Positions 23,231 to 35,500 are shown, counted from the first letter of the stretch. The stretch: 64,000 nt of DNA from Isoetes taiwanensis (GCA_021234155.1 JAJEKV010000023.1:7044009-7108008), one strand, 5' to 3'. Numbers and translations are program-made. The notes: generated from the letters alone by a model not told the origin.

Positions 23231-24860
23231 TGTGACGCTCCCTGCTAAACATACGGCGCCCGGCCGTACGCTCGGCAGGAAATCCCCCATCCGGCTCGAC
23301 AACCGCATGGGCCCTTCATCTATCCCGCACTCTGAGGTGACCCTGGTGCGGGAAGGGAACACGAAGGTGTCTTGCGTGCCCGTCCCCTATGGGCTCCTAT
23401 AACAGCGGAAGCGATAACACGTCAGAACTAGCATCAACATATACAACTACTACCTCGAAGGGTAGTGCATCACATATAAACCAAGGCAAAGATGATAATC
23501 ACGAACCATAAAACAGGAGAGCTCCTACCCCTACCGTAAGGTATGAGGGTGACCGACCGGGCCCCACCTCAAGATAGAGCGGAGACCGAGTCATGGCGAT
23601 GACGAGGGCTGGCATAGAACAATGGCTAGGGTTGACCACTCCATCCGCCCCTCCTGTGCATACTTTGCAGATGGGCTAGATCAGGCTCTGACAGGACTCT
23701 AGCCTTCCGGATACACAATCCCGTGGCATCACCCATCGAGGCGCTCCGGTTGCATCTCCCCGGTCCGATGAGGCAGAAGGGTTGCATCTCCCCTTCCCGG
23801 GTCTAGAGGTGCCGTGGGCGGCTAGAGAATCGTGGCGACACACGCGATTCGTGCCCGGTGAACCCCCAAAAACGAGCCCAAGCCCTCCCTTGCGGCTCTC
23901 GGAGGCGTGGCAACACCATTGCCCGGAGGTGTCGGACCCATGCTCGGCCCACACGAAGTGACCGACCATAGGCCTAGCCCACTATGGGATCCCCCGAAGC
24001 CCCCACTCGGCAGGGATCCTCCCTCCACTTTCCCTCTAGCCCTGTTATCTGGTGCTGAGTCATATCATAGCCTCCATAGCCTGGTGGGCTCCTATGCACA
24101 GGCCGCAACTAACAGGAACTAAGGGATCTACTCTAGGAGCATACTAGATATGGCTCTAGGTCTCTACCCCCCGTCCCAATACAAGAGGAGCAAACATGAT
24201 CAACCATCATCACATAATCATCATGAGAATAATCATAAGAAGAACATCTTAACCTAATCATACAACTAACTAATAGTTAGGGTTCCTTGATTAGGGTTCA
24301 AGATGTTGAATATGGGTTCTAGGATGGCTCTACTCTAGATACAAAATACTAGCACATCTGGATTGCTAATTCCAGATGAGCTATCACAACTACTATCCTA
24401 CATACCTTGTTCCGATGCTCTCCCTCCAGATCCGGGCGCCTCCATAGTCTTGACTCACCACCGCCTTTGTTCCTCCTCCAAGAACGGGTCTACCTGGCAG
24501 GCTGCTGCACCCGCCCTATGCCACAATCGAGCGATGTTCAAACGGGTTTCGAACAAGTAGGTGAGTCTCGGGGTGCTAGGGCTGGAAAAGAGGTCTAGGG
24601 TTAGGGTTTATGCCTATATAAGTTAGGTCCACCTAGGCTGCCACGTGGCACCAATCGGGTGAGTCCTGTGTGGCGGTGCCCCAATAGGTTAAGGCCACAT
24701 GGATAATGGCTTAACCTATGGTTGGCTAAGCTATGAGAATAACTTAGCCATGCCCCCTAGTGCCACAATCTATGGTATACAAGGCTATGAAGATAGACTT
24801 GTATGGTGACGGATCCAGGAATATACGTATTTATGGCGTATATTCCCCTGGACCGTCACA
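23231..24860 (-). repeat. 5' LTR of the gypsy element
   Basis: Direct partner of 6888-8532, with TGTGACG at one end and CGTCACA at the other. In the coding direction it would supply the promoter. A TATA-like element and telobox are annotated at about 24595-24622. Confidence 0.95.
24595..24622 (-). promoter_or_regulatory. LTR promoter: TATA element next to a telobox-like string
   Basis: On the minus strand the LTR reads CTTATATAGGCATAAACCC then TAACCCTAGA. The TATATA is followed at once by AAACCCTAACCCTA, the plant telobox sequence known from ribosomal-protein and other growth-linked promoters. The 3' LTR keeps the same arrangement at 8262-8292. Assignment as the promoter core is inference. 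Confidence 0.5.
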
Positions 24861-24865
24861 ATTGC

Positions 24866-25297
24866 TCAGTTTTTTCTGTTCGATCCGGCAGCAGCAAGTA
24901 TACCCTCTCTGATTTTTTAAATCGGAAAATTTTTGTCGCGGGATCAAGAACCGCATGTCTGAAAGAGATGTCTCAGATCAGCTCAAAATACCTATTAATT
25001 TGCTAGAACTTGTTGTGGCCATGGATCATCACCTAAGGTACTTGTAGGTTTTGTACTATCGGCGCCGCAAATCCGCCTGGCTCATTCAGATGCTCTAGGC
25101 TCAGGAATCGTACCTCAAATCCAAGAAGAAAGCACCTGCAAATCAGTACCTCAAATCTAAAGCAAATCGGCACCTCAAATCGCCAGAAGAATCGACTACT
25201 TCAGAAGAATCGATTGCTTCGGGATTCGATGCTTCAGAAGAATCGATTGCTTCGGGCGTATATAATTTGGGTGTTTACATTACATTCATTCATCTTA
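24866..25297. other. Spacer with GAATCGATTGCTTCGGG repeats
   Basis: Short tandem-like units built on TCAGAAGAATCGATTGCTTC and CACCTCAAATC (about 25130-25257). No gene. The string GGGCGTATATAATTTGGG near 25255 also occurs left of the gypsy element at about 6757. Confidence 0.6.
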
Positions 25298-25662
25298 TGA
25301 TGAATTTTAAACACAATAGAACTAGCAGATAATCTATTCAAAGATTAAATTGAATAGAATTAAGCAATAGTTTCTAGCCAATTTTCCCCTTAGTTAAAAC
25401 TTCACAACTTAACCAAATTGTTACAAACCTTATAATTGCTACAGTGAAATCACTGTAGCAAAGGTATTGACCAAGCTACTGTAGCTTGGTTGACCAGCTC
25501 CCGAAAGCCCAAGCTTTAGGTCGGATTCTCGATCCAACACTTGCATTCAACCTATATACTGCCGACGAGGTGAAGTTCAATCCTTCTTAATTGTATTATA
25601 GCCCCGGATCCGGCCGCTGAGGTGGACCGATCGAGCTAGCCTTATCCTGGAATGCTCAAACA
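25298..25662 (-). repeat. 3' LTR of the small copia-like element
   Basis: Matches 27184-27545. Contains two near-adjacent perfect inverted repeats, at 25438-25459 (GCTACAGTGA arm) and 25470-25490 (ACCAAGCTAC arm). Both are built around CTACAGT/ACTGTAG. Confidence 0.88.
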
Positions 25663-26519
25663 GTTCTATTTCCATGACATCCAGATACCATATTTTGATT
25701 TATCCCTTTGGATTCACTTAATTTTTATTATCTCAATGGCTTTCAGCTGATCTAGGAGTTATAAATTTCTATTATCTCAATAGCTTTATGAGGTAGGAAC
25801 CTTTAACCGACCCGAAGGAATGTTTTTGTCCTTCAAATATGAGTAACATGAATTTATTTGCTTATTTATATTGTAATTTGAAGGTTGGGGCTCAATGCCC
25901 ACAGAAGATGTGCTACAAAAAATATTGGAGAAGTTGGATATGAAGTTCTTAAAAAGAAGATGATATCTAACGGTATTATTTTCAACGCAAAATGAAGGAA
26001 GGACAAGGAGGTTGAGGCTGTAAGTAGTTGTAGGTTGCTAGGTTATTATTTACACAATTATTACTTCAACATAATGTGTGGTTTGTTAGCAGCGATGACA
26101 CTGATAAGTTAAAGGATTTTCTTACTGACTTAGATTTTGGACAAGCATGTGATATATGTTTATGAATGTGTAGGAGGAATGATGGCGGTGAAAGAAGTTC
26201 ACAAGATCCAAAAAATGCACATAATGGTGCAAACAAGGATGATTAAAATAGATTTTGTTGCGTAGAATTTACTTGCTTGCCATATGGGGCATTTACTATG
26301 TTGAAACCTTGTTTTTATAACGATTTTTTTTTTTCACTACCTCATTACTTGTAACTTGGAAATAATTTTAAAACTAAAATTATTGGTTTATGAAAATGCA
26401 ATTATGATTGCATTTTTAACGTAAAGTTTGTTGTTTCACATGATTGGCACGAAAGTATGTGAAATTTTAGTCATAACGGGTTTGATGATTGTGTTTAATT
26501 GATTGATGTAGAGTTACTT

Positions 26520-26845
26520 TTATTTTAGTCACTAAGTGTACCAAATCATTGTATTGGAATTGCCAAAATATACATGTCATCTTGGTTATTACATGGCCAC
26601 ATATAATGCTGACAAAATATACATGTCATCTTGGTTATTAGATTGCCACAAATTTGATAAAATATTGAACATATATTTGCTAATTATTTTATTTCAAGTA
26701 TGTCGCTCTAGTGCCAAAAAACTTGATAATATAACGCAATAAACTTCTTACAATGTTCGTAAAAATATTGATGCTATTTTGACAAAATAATGCAATAAAC
26801 TTCTCACAATATTAGTAAAAACCTTGATGCTATTTTGACACTCGG
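26520..26845. repeat. Internal duplications in the small copia-like element
   Basis: ATACATGTCATCTTGGTTAT occurs twice (about 26571 and 26620). GCAATAAACTTCT followed by GATGCTATTTTGACA occurs twice (about 26738 and 26790). Both are short direct repeats of one another's neighbourhood, consistent with replication slippage. Confidence 0.7.
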
Positions 26846-26859
26846 ATGTTGTAACATGG

Positions 26860-27183
26860 TTACAAATGGCTATTACGTCGACCGTTGTGGCAAACAATCA
26901 AGCCACAAGATTGATGCAATGGTTGTCGCTCGGGTGACAACTTTGTGGCAAATGATCGCGTCATGTATAGTGTCAAGAAAGTGACAAGAATAGGAGTTTT
27001 GAAGATTCCAGTTGTGTCAACAATTTTGACGTTATACTTGATGATATAAGAACTCTTCTCTTGTAGTGGTTTCCAAACTTGAAAACCACTTTCACCTTTA
27101 AATACCTCAATGGCATTAAGCAAATTAGCACCAAATCTACTAGACATGATTATTTCACCTTGGATCCCTGGCTCTGATACCAA
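26860..27183 (-). CDS. Gag-like N-terminal ORF of the small copia-like element
   Basis: The longest frame runs 107 codons, but the likely start is the internal Met giving MSSRFGANLLNAIEVFKGES. It is followed by GFQVWKPLQEKSSYI, which resembles the start of copia-type Gag (a hydrophobic lead-in and a KF-G-NFxxW-like motif). It begins just after the PBS, as gag should. The frame then loses similarity. No further domains were found in the element. Confidence 0.5.
   Translation of the reverse strand: MVSEPGIQGEIIMSSRFGANLLNAIEVFKGESGFQVWKPLQEKSSYIIKYNVKIVDTTGIFKTPILVTFLTLYMTRSFATKLSPERQPLHQSCGLIVCHNGRRNSHL
27168..27182 (-). other. Primer binding site of the small copia-like element
   Basis: The minus strand reads TTGGTATCAGAGCCA next to the LTR edge. 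It is complementary to the initiator tRNA-Met 3' end, with one or two spacer bases. Confidence 0.88.
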
Positions 27184-27545
27184 TGATGAATTTTAAACAC
27201 AATAGAACTAGTAGATAATCTATTCAAAGATTAAATTGAATAGAATTAAGCAATAGTTTCTAGCCAATTTTCCCCTTAGTTATAACTTCACAACTTAACC
27301 AAATTGTTACAAACCTTATAATTGCTACAATGAAATCAACTGTAGCAAAGGTATTGACCAAGCTACTGTAGCTTGGTTGACCAGCTCCCGAAAGCCCAAG
27401 CTTTAGGTCGGATTCTCAATCCACACTTGCATTCAACCTGTATATTGCCGAGGTCAAGTTCAATCCTTCTTAATTGTATTATAGCCCCGGATCCGGCCGC
27501 TGAGATGCACCGATCGAGCTAGCCTTATCCTGGAATGCTCAAACA
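27184..27545 (-). repeat. 5' LTR of the small copia-like element
   Basis: Partner of 25298-25662. The palindrome intact in the other LTR (GCTACAGTGA arms) is disturbed here by one substitution and one inserted base. Confidence 0.88.
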
Positions 27546-29319
27546 GGAAGTTTTGAATAATGTTTCCCCCTTAGTCGTATATTAGGTGTCCCATTACCAT
27601 TGTTTACCATAAATATAAATGTCTTCATCGACCCAATGGTCTAAGGTCACCCTTATAAATAAATCACCATCACCTTCATTAGGTTAAGCAACTCTTAACC
27701 TTATGATCTTGTCTTCAATCTCAAATAGAACCAACAATTATAACATGAACAATCCTAACATAATAGTGTACATTCCACCCTTCCTTTTTGGGTTGCCCGC
27801 AAGGCAAACCCTAGGGACGGAGGGGGTGAAATTTGAATATGCCCAAGGATATTTGAAATGGAAGATGGAGAGTTGTGGAGGCAGATTATTTGAGGGTTAC
27901 AATAGAATTTTGTGGAGCAACCTCGTCAAAACCATGGAACTAGAAAGCACTGCCAATTTTGATGGAACTTGTGCATGCAGCAATTGGAGTTGCCTTGGAT
28001 TGGCCTTACAACAAGTTGTGACTTGCAAAGACAGAGAAGCATGTGCCCCAATTGGATCATTGATTTTCGATTTTTGATAAGTATCAAACGCTACTACCGA
28101 GACAAGGAATTCTGTCTGTTTTTACATTGATCAACATCAAGCAGATCTAAGCCCAATCTGCTGGTATTTCAAGACGGGTCTACTTTGTTTTTGGATATGA
28201 AGAAGGCCACTCCATCGCATGACTTTCCAGAGTTTAGGATGATTTGAAATATAAAGGAAGTAGCAAAAGAAGAATTTTCCTTTGGGTCTTATGTTGGAGT
28301 TTTTTCCCATTCTCACATTTTGCCCTTTCAGAATTTGTCTAAGAATCAAGATTTTTCTCATATTTCTTTATTTGGGCAACCCTTTGTGTGGCAGCACATT
28401 GTTTTTTTTTTTTCCATTATTGTTGAATGGATAATTGCACCTATTTTAACAAAAATGTGACTCTGTCAACACCAATGACATAATGACATGTCAACATACA
28501 TAGGTGATATTTTGACTTATAATTCTGGACGTTTATTAAAAATAAAGTAAGACATAAAATAAGAAAAATGATGAGCATAATCCTGTACAACCCTGTCACT
28601 GCCATATTCCAGGAAGCCTTGTGACATGTGTTCAGAACTGTGAATTTCCGCATATGGCCTTTTTCCGAACGAACTGCTCCAGAAAGCTCCAAAATATTCG
28701 TATGGCCAGTTTGGTTGGGGCATCATTTACACTGCAAAAACATATGGTTACATTTACATCTTCTACATATTTCGCAAACTGACAAAGAAGATTGGCACCA
28801 ACCTGCCATTTCTCAAGCAGTTGCATGTACTCAGAGTTGTGCAAAGGACATCCAGAGCTATGTGTCTTGGTTGGTTCAATTCTGTTTGTCAGTTTTGTTC
28901 CATCATCAGGGCCTTTAGTCTGTGTAGAGAGTTTTCTCCCGTTTCCTGTTGTTCTCTAGGGTGTAGATGAATGAATGTCTTGTCTAGTTCATTCATTCAG
29001 GCCTTAATAAGGGCCTAGCAGCAGATAAAAGCAACTCTGTGAAATTGGGTAGTAGAACCTGTGTTGAAAATGGTTACTTAGTAAGACTGTGCACTAAGCA
29101 TATGAAAACATCAAAATGTAGAAAAACAAAAGGGTGATGACTAGCTTATAGCGAAAACGAAGTTATAAACGGGCAAAAAAACTGAGATACTCAGATTAAG
29201 TAAACATGATGAATAATCTGAAGGAATTGACATAAACTGGGGGAGTGAACATGAAAAGGACTGATGAGTCATATATGGGTTAAGTTAAGTTATGTTGAGA
29301 GTAGAAAAGGCAAGAACAG
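27546..29319. other. Intergenic, one unrecognised ORF
   Basis: A 124-codon plus-strand frame at 27703-28077 is Cys-containing but matches no family I know. Overlapping short frames occur on both strands at 28130-28930. No transposon ends or RNA genes were seen. Confidence 0.4.
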
Positions 29320-29725
29320 TTAAGCATAGATGGAATACTTGCAGCCGAGGCTGCAGTAATCAACAGGGCCCTGCTCTTTTTTATTTTGTTCATCATGGTA
29401 GAAGGGGCGTTCACAAAATGCACAGTCGACCATGTTCCTCTCCTCGGTTTGCTTTCGGTTGGGCTTTGGAGGAGGGCCACGGTAAGTGTAGTACCCAAAA
29501 GAAAATTCCTTCACTCCCTTCAGTTCTCTAGCAGTGAAGAAGGCCTTGGCATCTGCAGCATCAATGCCTTCTCCTCCACACCTCTTCTTCACCACCAACA
29601 CATAATGATCCTTCCACTGTCTCTCTTTCACATGATCTCTGTCAACCTTCGTCTCGCATGTTACACAGAAACGTGGATGCGCAGATTCTGTTACAAGCTC
29701 TCTTATCAGACTCTTCCTGTTATCA
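29320..29725 (-). CDS. PLATZ-like zinc-binding protein (partial model)
   Basis: The open frame begins upstream of the first Met and includes ELVTESAHPRFCVTCE, then DHVKERQWKDHYVLVVKKRC, and ends with CAFCERPF and DYCSLGCKYSIYA, stop at 29320. The final C-x2-C ... CSLGCK arrangement is typical of the C-terminal zinc motif of PLATZ proteins, plant AT-rich-DNA-binding transcription regulators. The middle is less canonical. A first exon probably lies upstream near 29800 (MKLKWIEPK is readable) but the splice phase does not fit, so the start is unresolved. It could also be a diverged B-box-like zinc protein. Confidence 0.5.
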
Positions 29726-29915
29726 CAGTCAACCCAAGCACACTTGCTTTAGTCAAGAAACTGATCTTCAAAAATCAGCTTTTACTCTAACACCATACCT
29801 TTTGGCTCGATCCATTTCAGCTTCATTTCATTTTCATTGTGTTTGATGGGTATTTATAGCAAAAGGGTTCTAGACATCAAGGACTCATATGGCAGTTTTT
29901 AACCTTTGAGTCACA

Positions 29916-30740
29916 ATGAAAATAAATCAAAATGTAAATATCATTTGCCTTAAATGCCCAGACAAGCCCACATGCCCAACAGCCCGCACGTCGCCAACCA
30001 GGCAGACAGACAACACCTGCTTCATCTCGAACACCACACCCCCTTGCTGTGAGCAACCCACACACTCTAGACAACAGGCATCACCTGTTGCGACAGCCAA
30101 TGTTGTTCCGCGACTCAGTGGGCAGCAAGAGCAGGGCCGGCGACGTCATAATGTGGTGGTACGTGGAATCCTAGAGGAAGCAGGAGAGGATCTCACTAAG
30201 TGCATCTAGGATCAGATCCTATCTCACATGGCATTTTAGACCACGGTCCACATTGTTCGAGCAAGTCGCCTTGCTCAACGCACAGGTCGCCTACGCGTTG
30301 TCACCTTCACGGTTGCAGACACGCAAGTGCGTGAGGCAATTTTGCGTCAGAGTAGGCAATTGAAAGGAACTACCCTGTATGTTGACCAGGATCTCACTCC
30401 GATGCAACAGAAGTCCCGCCAGCAACAGCTGGCTCAAGTCAGAGACGTCCGCCGTCGAGGGGGCACTGCAGGATTGGTCCAGGCAAGCTTCGCATTTTTA
30501 GGCCGGCGCCTGCTGAGGTCACCGATGCAATGCGTCAAGCTGCTACAGTATCCAGAGGCTCCATTGCTACCGCTGCAGGAGCTGCCCCTCCGGCTGCCAC
30601 TCCTACTACTGCCACCAGTACCCCTGCTCTGCTCCCGCTGCTCCAACAGTTCCTGCAACTGCTGCTCTCAGGCACTGCACACTGCTCCCCCTGCAGTCGG
30701 AACAGATCATCGTGCGTCTACATCAAATGCCAACAAATAG
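29916..30740 (+). pseudogene. LINE-A ORF1 (RNA-binding protein)
   Basis: Contains RRHNVVVRGILEEAGEDL, then after two in-frame TAG codons RTGRLRVVTFTVADTQV and TTLYVDQDLTPMQQ. This is the same order as the intact ORF1 at 62252 (RVIGVLEQ, RHIVVKF, INEDLTPSQ). LINE ORF1 proteins bind element RNA. The Ala/Thr/Pro-rich segment after 30500 is best read in a second frame. A TAG at 30738 precedes the ORF2 frame. Confidence 0.75.
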
Positions 30741-32215
30741 GAATTGTGCCTCTGGATGGTATCTTGGAACTGTCGGGACTTCCCTTGGCAAAAAGGGGAA
30801 AGTCTCAACTCTATTGCACCAGATATGGATCTCATTTTCCTCATGGAAGCATGGGAATATGCAGGCCACAGACTACCGAACCTCTCAGGCTATCTGCATT
30901 TTTCGGTGTTCAACGAGTGCACAGGCAAGCGAGGGCATGGGGGGTTGCTTGCTACTATCGTGCAACCTTGGTGCTGTCAGTCTCGCTGCACAAAACAGAC
31001 AGGTACAATCGCTACTTGTAGGTGCGCGTGCAGCATGCAGTGACAACATCCTCTTCGTGGCAGCATGCTACTTTCCACATGCCGAGAGCAACTTTTATAA
31101 CACTCATTTGGGTGTGGATAGATTGGAGCCCTATGGCGATCTATATGATGATATACAGCAGCACAAACAGTTGGGCAAGATCATGCTGCTTGGAGACTTT
31201 AATGCACGCACAGGAGCCGAGCAGGTCCCAAAATTTGAGCCCCTAGCAGAGAACATCTTGCAGTTGAACCTCCCAGAGTTGGCTTGGTCAAGGATATCAG
31301 ATGACAATCATATTTCACGCTATGGCGGGTAGTTATTGTTGCTGGGTAGTATCTTTGACCTGGTTATCTGTGATGGGTTGGCACAATGGCCATCTTCCAG
31401 CCGCTGCACTTGTAGACATGAGAACCAAGGGGGCGGCTCCAGTGTGGTGGATGGGAATAGGATCTGCACCTGGTTACCCATTATTTCATTGGAACAGACA
31501 CTCGGGACGAAGAAGTGGACTCAAGACCACCAGCCCATGTTCGTGCATATACATTGGCAGGCTCCCCATGCATCCATTGCCTCAACACCCGTGCAGGGAC
31601 CTATGCCCAGATGCTTGAGCATGATCTGGCGGGACTACTACAACTCCTCACACTTCAACTGCAATCTGTCCAGCTGATTAACCTACTTCTGACAGCTGCT
31701 GAAAGATGCTTTGAGAGAGGTCACTCACGGAGAACCTCGGGCGCTACCACCTTCTCCCGCAACAGATGGTACGATGGTGAGTGTCGGGAGATCAAATGCG
31801 AACTCCGGCAAGTCAATGATCCCACCTCCGTCCATAGGTCATCAGTCAATACCGCTCCTTCCTCAAGAACACGGAAGCCAGATACCTCGTAGAGCACCAG
31901 CAACAGATGTCCAGTCTCCTCGATCAGCATCCCAAGACATTCTGGAGAAAGGTATTGAGCAAGGCTGTATAGCCCACAGGGAACATCACCTCGGAGCAAT
32001 AGGTACAACAGCTTTACAATCCGCTTAGGGGTCGGGCACCAGTGGGCCTGGGGATGTCATCATGGGCCTACAACGCCTAGCTAATGGGAAGGCAGCAGAT
32101 TTAGATGGCATGCAGGCGGAACTTCTGAAATGGGTTGGGCTTCCACTGGTGCCTGTCCTCACGGCACTATTCAATAAAGCATTGCAAGAAGACTTCCCTC
32201 TGCAGTAGACCACTA
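30741..32215 (+). pseudogene. LINE-A ORF2, endonuclease part
   Basis: Apurinic-like endonuclease of a non-LTR retrotransposon, which nicks target DNA to prime reverse transcription. VSWNCRDF opens the domain, RGHGGLLATIV lies in the middle, and after a frameshift FVAACYFPHAESNFYN and KIMLLGDFNARTGAEQV follow, with LLGDFN being the conserved catalytic block. Further pieces (LVICDGLAQWPSS) follow in other frames. The ORF is interrupted at 32216 by the TIR transposon and resumes at 38876. Confidence 0.82.
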
Positions 32216-32245
32216 GGGCGTAAATTTGATAGTGGTACCCCAAAA
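32216..32245 (+). repeat. Left terminal inverted repeat
   Basis: GGGCGTAAATTTGATAG followed by TGGTACCCCAAAA. It is paired with the right end at 38846-38875. Sub-terminal TTAAGTGCTTTAGGTGCTT follows. Confidence 0.92.
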
Positions 32246-32555
32246 GCACTGTCCGGACACTTGCTTTAAGTGCTTTAGGTGCTTATTCCTCGATCAAAAT
32301 TTAGAGTAACGAATTATGAGGTTGTTATTCCAGAAATAGCAATCCTCTTCCGAGGAGGAAGGGATCGATGACATGGATTGATTCTTTGGGCGGGGGAATT
32401 GATTTCTTAGTTGATTCTACCGGATGGCGGGATTTCTTGGATGGCGGGAATTTGTATCAGTTCTTGCTATCATTCTTCAATTCCGGAATAAACTAGTTCA
32501 TTTCAATTGCAATTCTGACAAATTAGAATTGCAATTCCTTGATCATATCAATTTC

Positions 32556-35500
32556 ATGGCAAGTTCTCCTGAAAGCATTGATTCTGCTAAACGAAGAATT
32601 TACTTGGAGCTAGAATCCAGGAGAAAACGAGAATCCAGAAAGAGGATTAGAGAATTGGAGAAGGAGAACATTGCACCTTTAGTACAGAAGAGAAAAGAAC
32701 GTTCTCTGAGTCAAAGAAGACAACAGGAACTTTCAAAAGAGTTAGAGGATTCTTTTTTTCACATTGTAAGGAATTGTGCTGATGATGATTCAAAAGGAAG
32801 AGTAGCACACAGTTTTTTAAAAAGGATCAAACATTTACCACATGTTACTATAGCAGATCCCAAGGAATTTCATGTGATGAAAGATATGATTTCCAATGTG
32901 AGAGAAACCATGCAGGGCACAAAATTTCAAAGAAGTACCGATGTACTCCAAGCAAGGAAGACTACCCTCCAAATGGCAGCTTCCACGCTTAGAGGGACTA
33001 ATCAGAGAGCAATTTCAAGGCTTCTTTCAATTCCCAAGAAAACTGTAGCCCAGGCATTTAGAAGACGAATATGTGCAGAGTTTGATGCTGGTCCATGGTC
33101 AATGCATGCAAGGAAGAAGAGATTTGATGCACTTTCCCCAGAAGAGATAAGTGTTGTGAGAAGGTTTTGGCATGAGAATACACGAGTTTCACCTTATAAA
33201 AAACATGTTAGAAAGCATGTAACTGAGAGTGGTGAGAAAATTGATCATCCAATACATTTGCTAGAAGTGACACATGTATTCCTTGAACCATTTATTTGTT
33301 ATTCTCATGTTTTTTTAGTTTCTATATTTCTTACATGGTTCTGAAATCTATTTTTTTTTTTTTTTTTTTGTTCAGTTGCAACTATACCTTGCTTTTGAAA
33401 AGGAACATCCTGATATGAAGATATCCCAGCAGACTTTTGAAAGATTGAAACCAAGCTATATTAGGAGGCTTCAAGAAAGAGAGAAACATGTTGTTGCCAA
33501 TACCATCTGCATCTTGAATTTGCCATGCAAGCCATAAATAACATGAGGATGATCCTTATGGTGTACACAAAGATTGCAAGTGTAAGTGCAGAATTTGTGG
33601 TTCGGGTCCAACATGTATTGCTAAAGAAAACACAATCAAATCAACTAGTGATTATTGGAGACAAATTGTGTGCTTAAGGATGAGAATGATGAATGGCACA
33701 AGCATGCATGTCTAATGCAGACACTGTACAAAAGTGTGGTTTGAAGAGGCAAGTGTGGTTTCCTTGCAATTTCCAGTTTTGATTGCCTTGATTTTAACAT
33801 ATTTGATTGCTTTATATAGGCTGCCAACATGCCCCGTAGAGAGAAGGTTAAGAATAATAAGCGGGATGTTAATTGGAAAGTGTTTGAGCAATTAAAAGTA
33901 GTTTAGATTTTACTTGAGTTGGGTGTGTGTTAGTGTAGAGGTAAATTAAAGCTTTATCCTCTTCTGCAGCAAAGAAGTCTGAACAAAGAAAACTAGGGCT
34001 GGCAAGAAACCTTCAAAGGTTACAAGATTGGCATACAAATCAGGTTCTCCTTTTGAATTCCATCAACATGCAACTAAAACTCAAGACATTTGTTCCACAT
34101 AATTCTGAGCTCATTGGCAAACAAAACAATTCGGGCAATGTTTGACACATTTTGCAGATGATACTATTGTCTCTGTGATAGATTTTGCAGAGAATTATGG
34201 ATTTAAAATTCAACAAGAAGCTCAATCCTGCCAATCGGCATCTTGATCGGTCTCCATTCTTGTACACATCACTTATAGAAGAATGAGAAAATCGAGGCGA
34301 AGCAAGACAAGAAAGAAGGAAGAAGATGACAAAGAGATTAAAAAGAAAAAATGCTTTGCAAAAGAGAAAAGAAAAACTCATTGAAAGGAATTGTGAAGGA
34401 GACTCACTTCTATATCGGTGATGACAAAACTCATGATCTTGAGTTTGTCCAAAGATTGTCTCCATAATCATGCATTGGCTAAAATCTATGGGAATTAACT
34501 ATAACAAACATGTTTTACGGGTGAGTGATGGCTGTTCTTCACGGTTTTAAGTCTGCAAGACCATTTTACTTCCTTGGTAGGTTTCACAAACATCTTCAAA
34601 AGGATATTCTCGGAATTTTTTGCTAGCTCACATGGAAAAGGTGAGCATGATGGTCTTGGAGCTGTCATCAAGAGGATTCTAACAAAGGAAACAGATGAAA
34701 TATGATGGAAAGAAATTGCGATTGCAAAGGAGGTGGTTGCATTTCTTAGGTGGTACTTCAACAACAATCCCACTGATAATGACATAACAAGGTATACTTT
34801 ACTGGTTTTCCTCTGCATACTAAGCACTTAAGCACTTAAAGCACTTAAAGCACTTAAGCACTTAGAATTTAAGGGCATGAATATATAAATTGTTTGTGTT
34901 TGTGGTTGTTAATGGGCTACTCTATTATGTAAAACATGATATTTCCCAGCCCTAAATCAAGATTGTCTTCTTTTTTTATTTTTTGATATGGATATTCTTC
35001 AACTGTTTCAGCACTGAAAGCACTTACAGCACTAAGCACTTGTGCAGGTACTTCTGGGAAATTGATCCCTCAAAAATAGATAGATCTGAGAGATTTGACT
35101 GTCACACTTTGAAAGGAACTACACAACTCCATTGCATAAGACCATGTGACAAGGACAACACTCTAAAGGTAGCTTATAGACCTCTCTCATGCTTCACGTG
35201 AGAATTGTGTTCAATTCAATGGGACTCCTGCACCACGAAGTCACGCATTGGTGGTTGGGAAACTACTGAACTAAAACTGAAGGAGATTAAAGCAACTAAT
35301 GATGCTAATAAAGCATCAGATGAAGACTTGCAGATAGAAGTAGAAGATGAACATGAAGAAGAGGAAGATGAGGAAGACTATGACATAGCTAGTTCTATGG
35401 TAGAGGTTGGAGATAATTTTGCTGTCAATGCAGAGGAAGGTAATGAAGAGGGGGTTGATTTTTATGTATTGAAGTGCACAGAAGCAAAGAACACTTTGCT

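Larger units (their letters stand above)
6883..24865 (-). mobile_element. Ty3/gypsy chromovirus with extra H3-like ORF and internal duplication
   Basis: Complete LTR retrotransposon on the minus strand, LTR to LTR 6888-24860. The 5-bp target-site duplication ATTGC sits at 6883-6887 and 24861-24865. LTRs end in inverted TGTGACG/CGTCACA. The order along the minus strand is 5'LTR (23231-24860), PBS, leader, H3-like ORF, gag, protease, RT, RNase H, integrase, chromodomain, PPT, 3'LTR (6888-8532). PR-RT-RH-INT order and a C-terminal chromodomain define a chromovirus (family knowledge). The gag-to-RNase H block is duplicated in tandem (about 10524-15341 and 15342-20139). Reading frames are broken in many places, often at CTG/CAG/CCG sites. 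The LTRs are very similar, so the insertion looks recent. Confidence 0.95.
25298..27545 (-). mobile_element. Small copia-like, probably non-autonomous LTR retrotransposon
   Basis: Direct repeats of about 365 bp at 25298-25662 and 27184-27545 start TGATGAATTTTAAACAC and end GGAATGCTCAAACA on the plus strand. Inside the right repeat the minus strand reads TTGGTATCAGAGCCAGGG, a PBS for initiator tRNA-Met, so the element lies on the minus strand. The 1.5-kb interior holds only a gag-like start and no RT or integrase, so it would depend on proteins from elsewhere. No target-site duplication is visible (TCTTA left, GGAAG right). Confidence 0.85.

Noticed and set aside
27703-28077. 124-codon plus-strand ORF as a gene
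   Set aside because: No homology that I recognise, no flanking exons or promoter features; could be chance.
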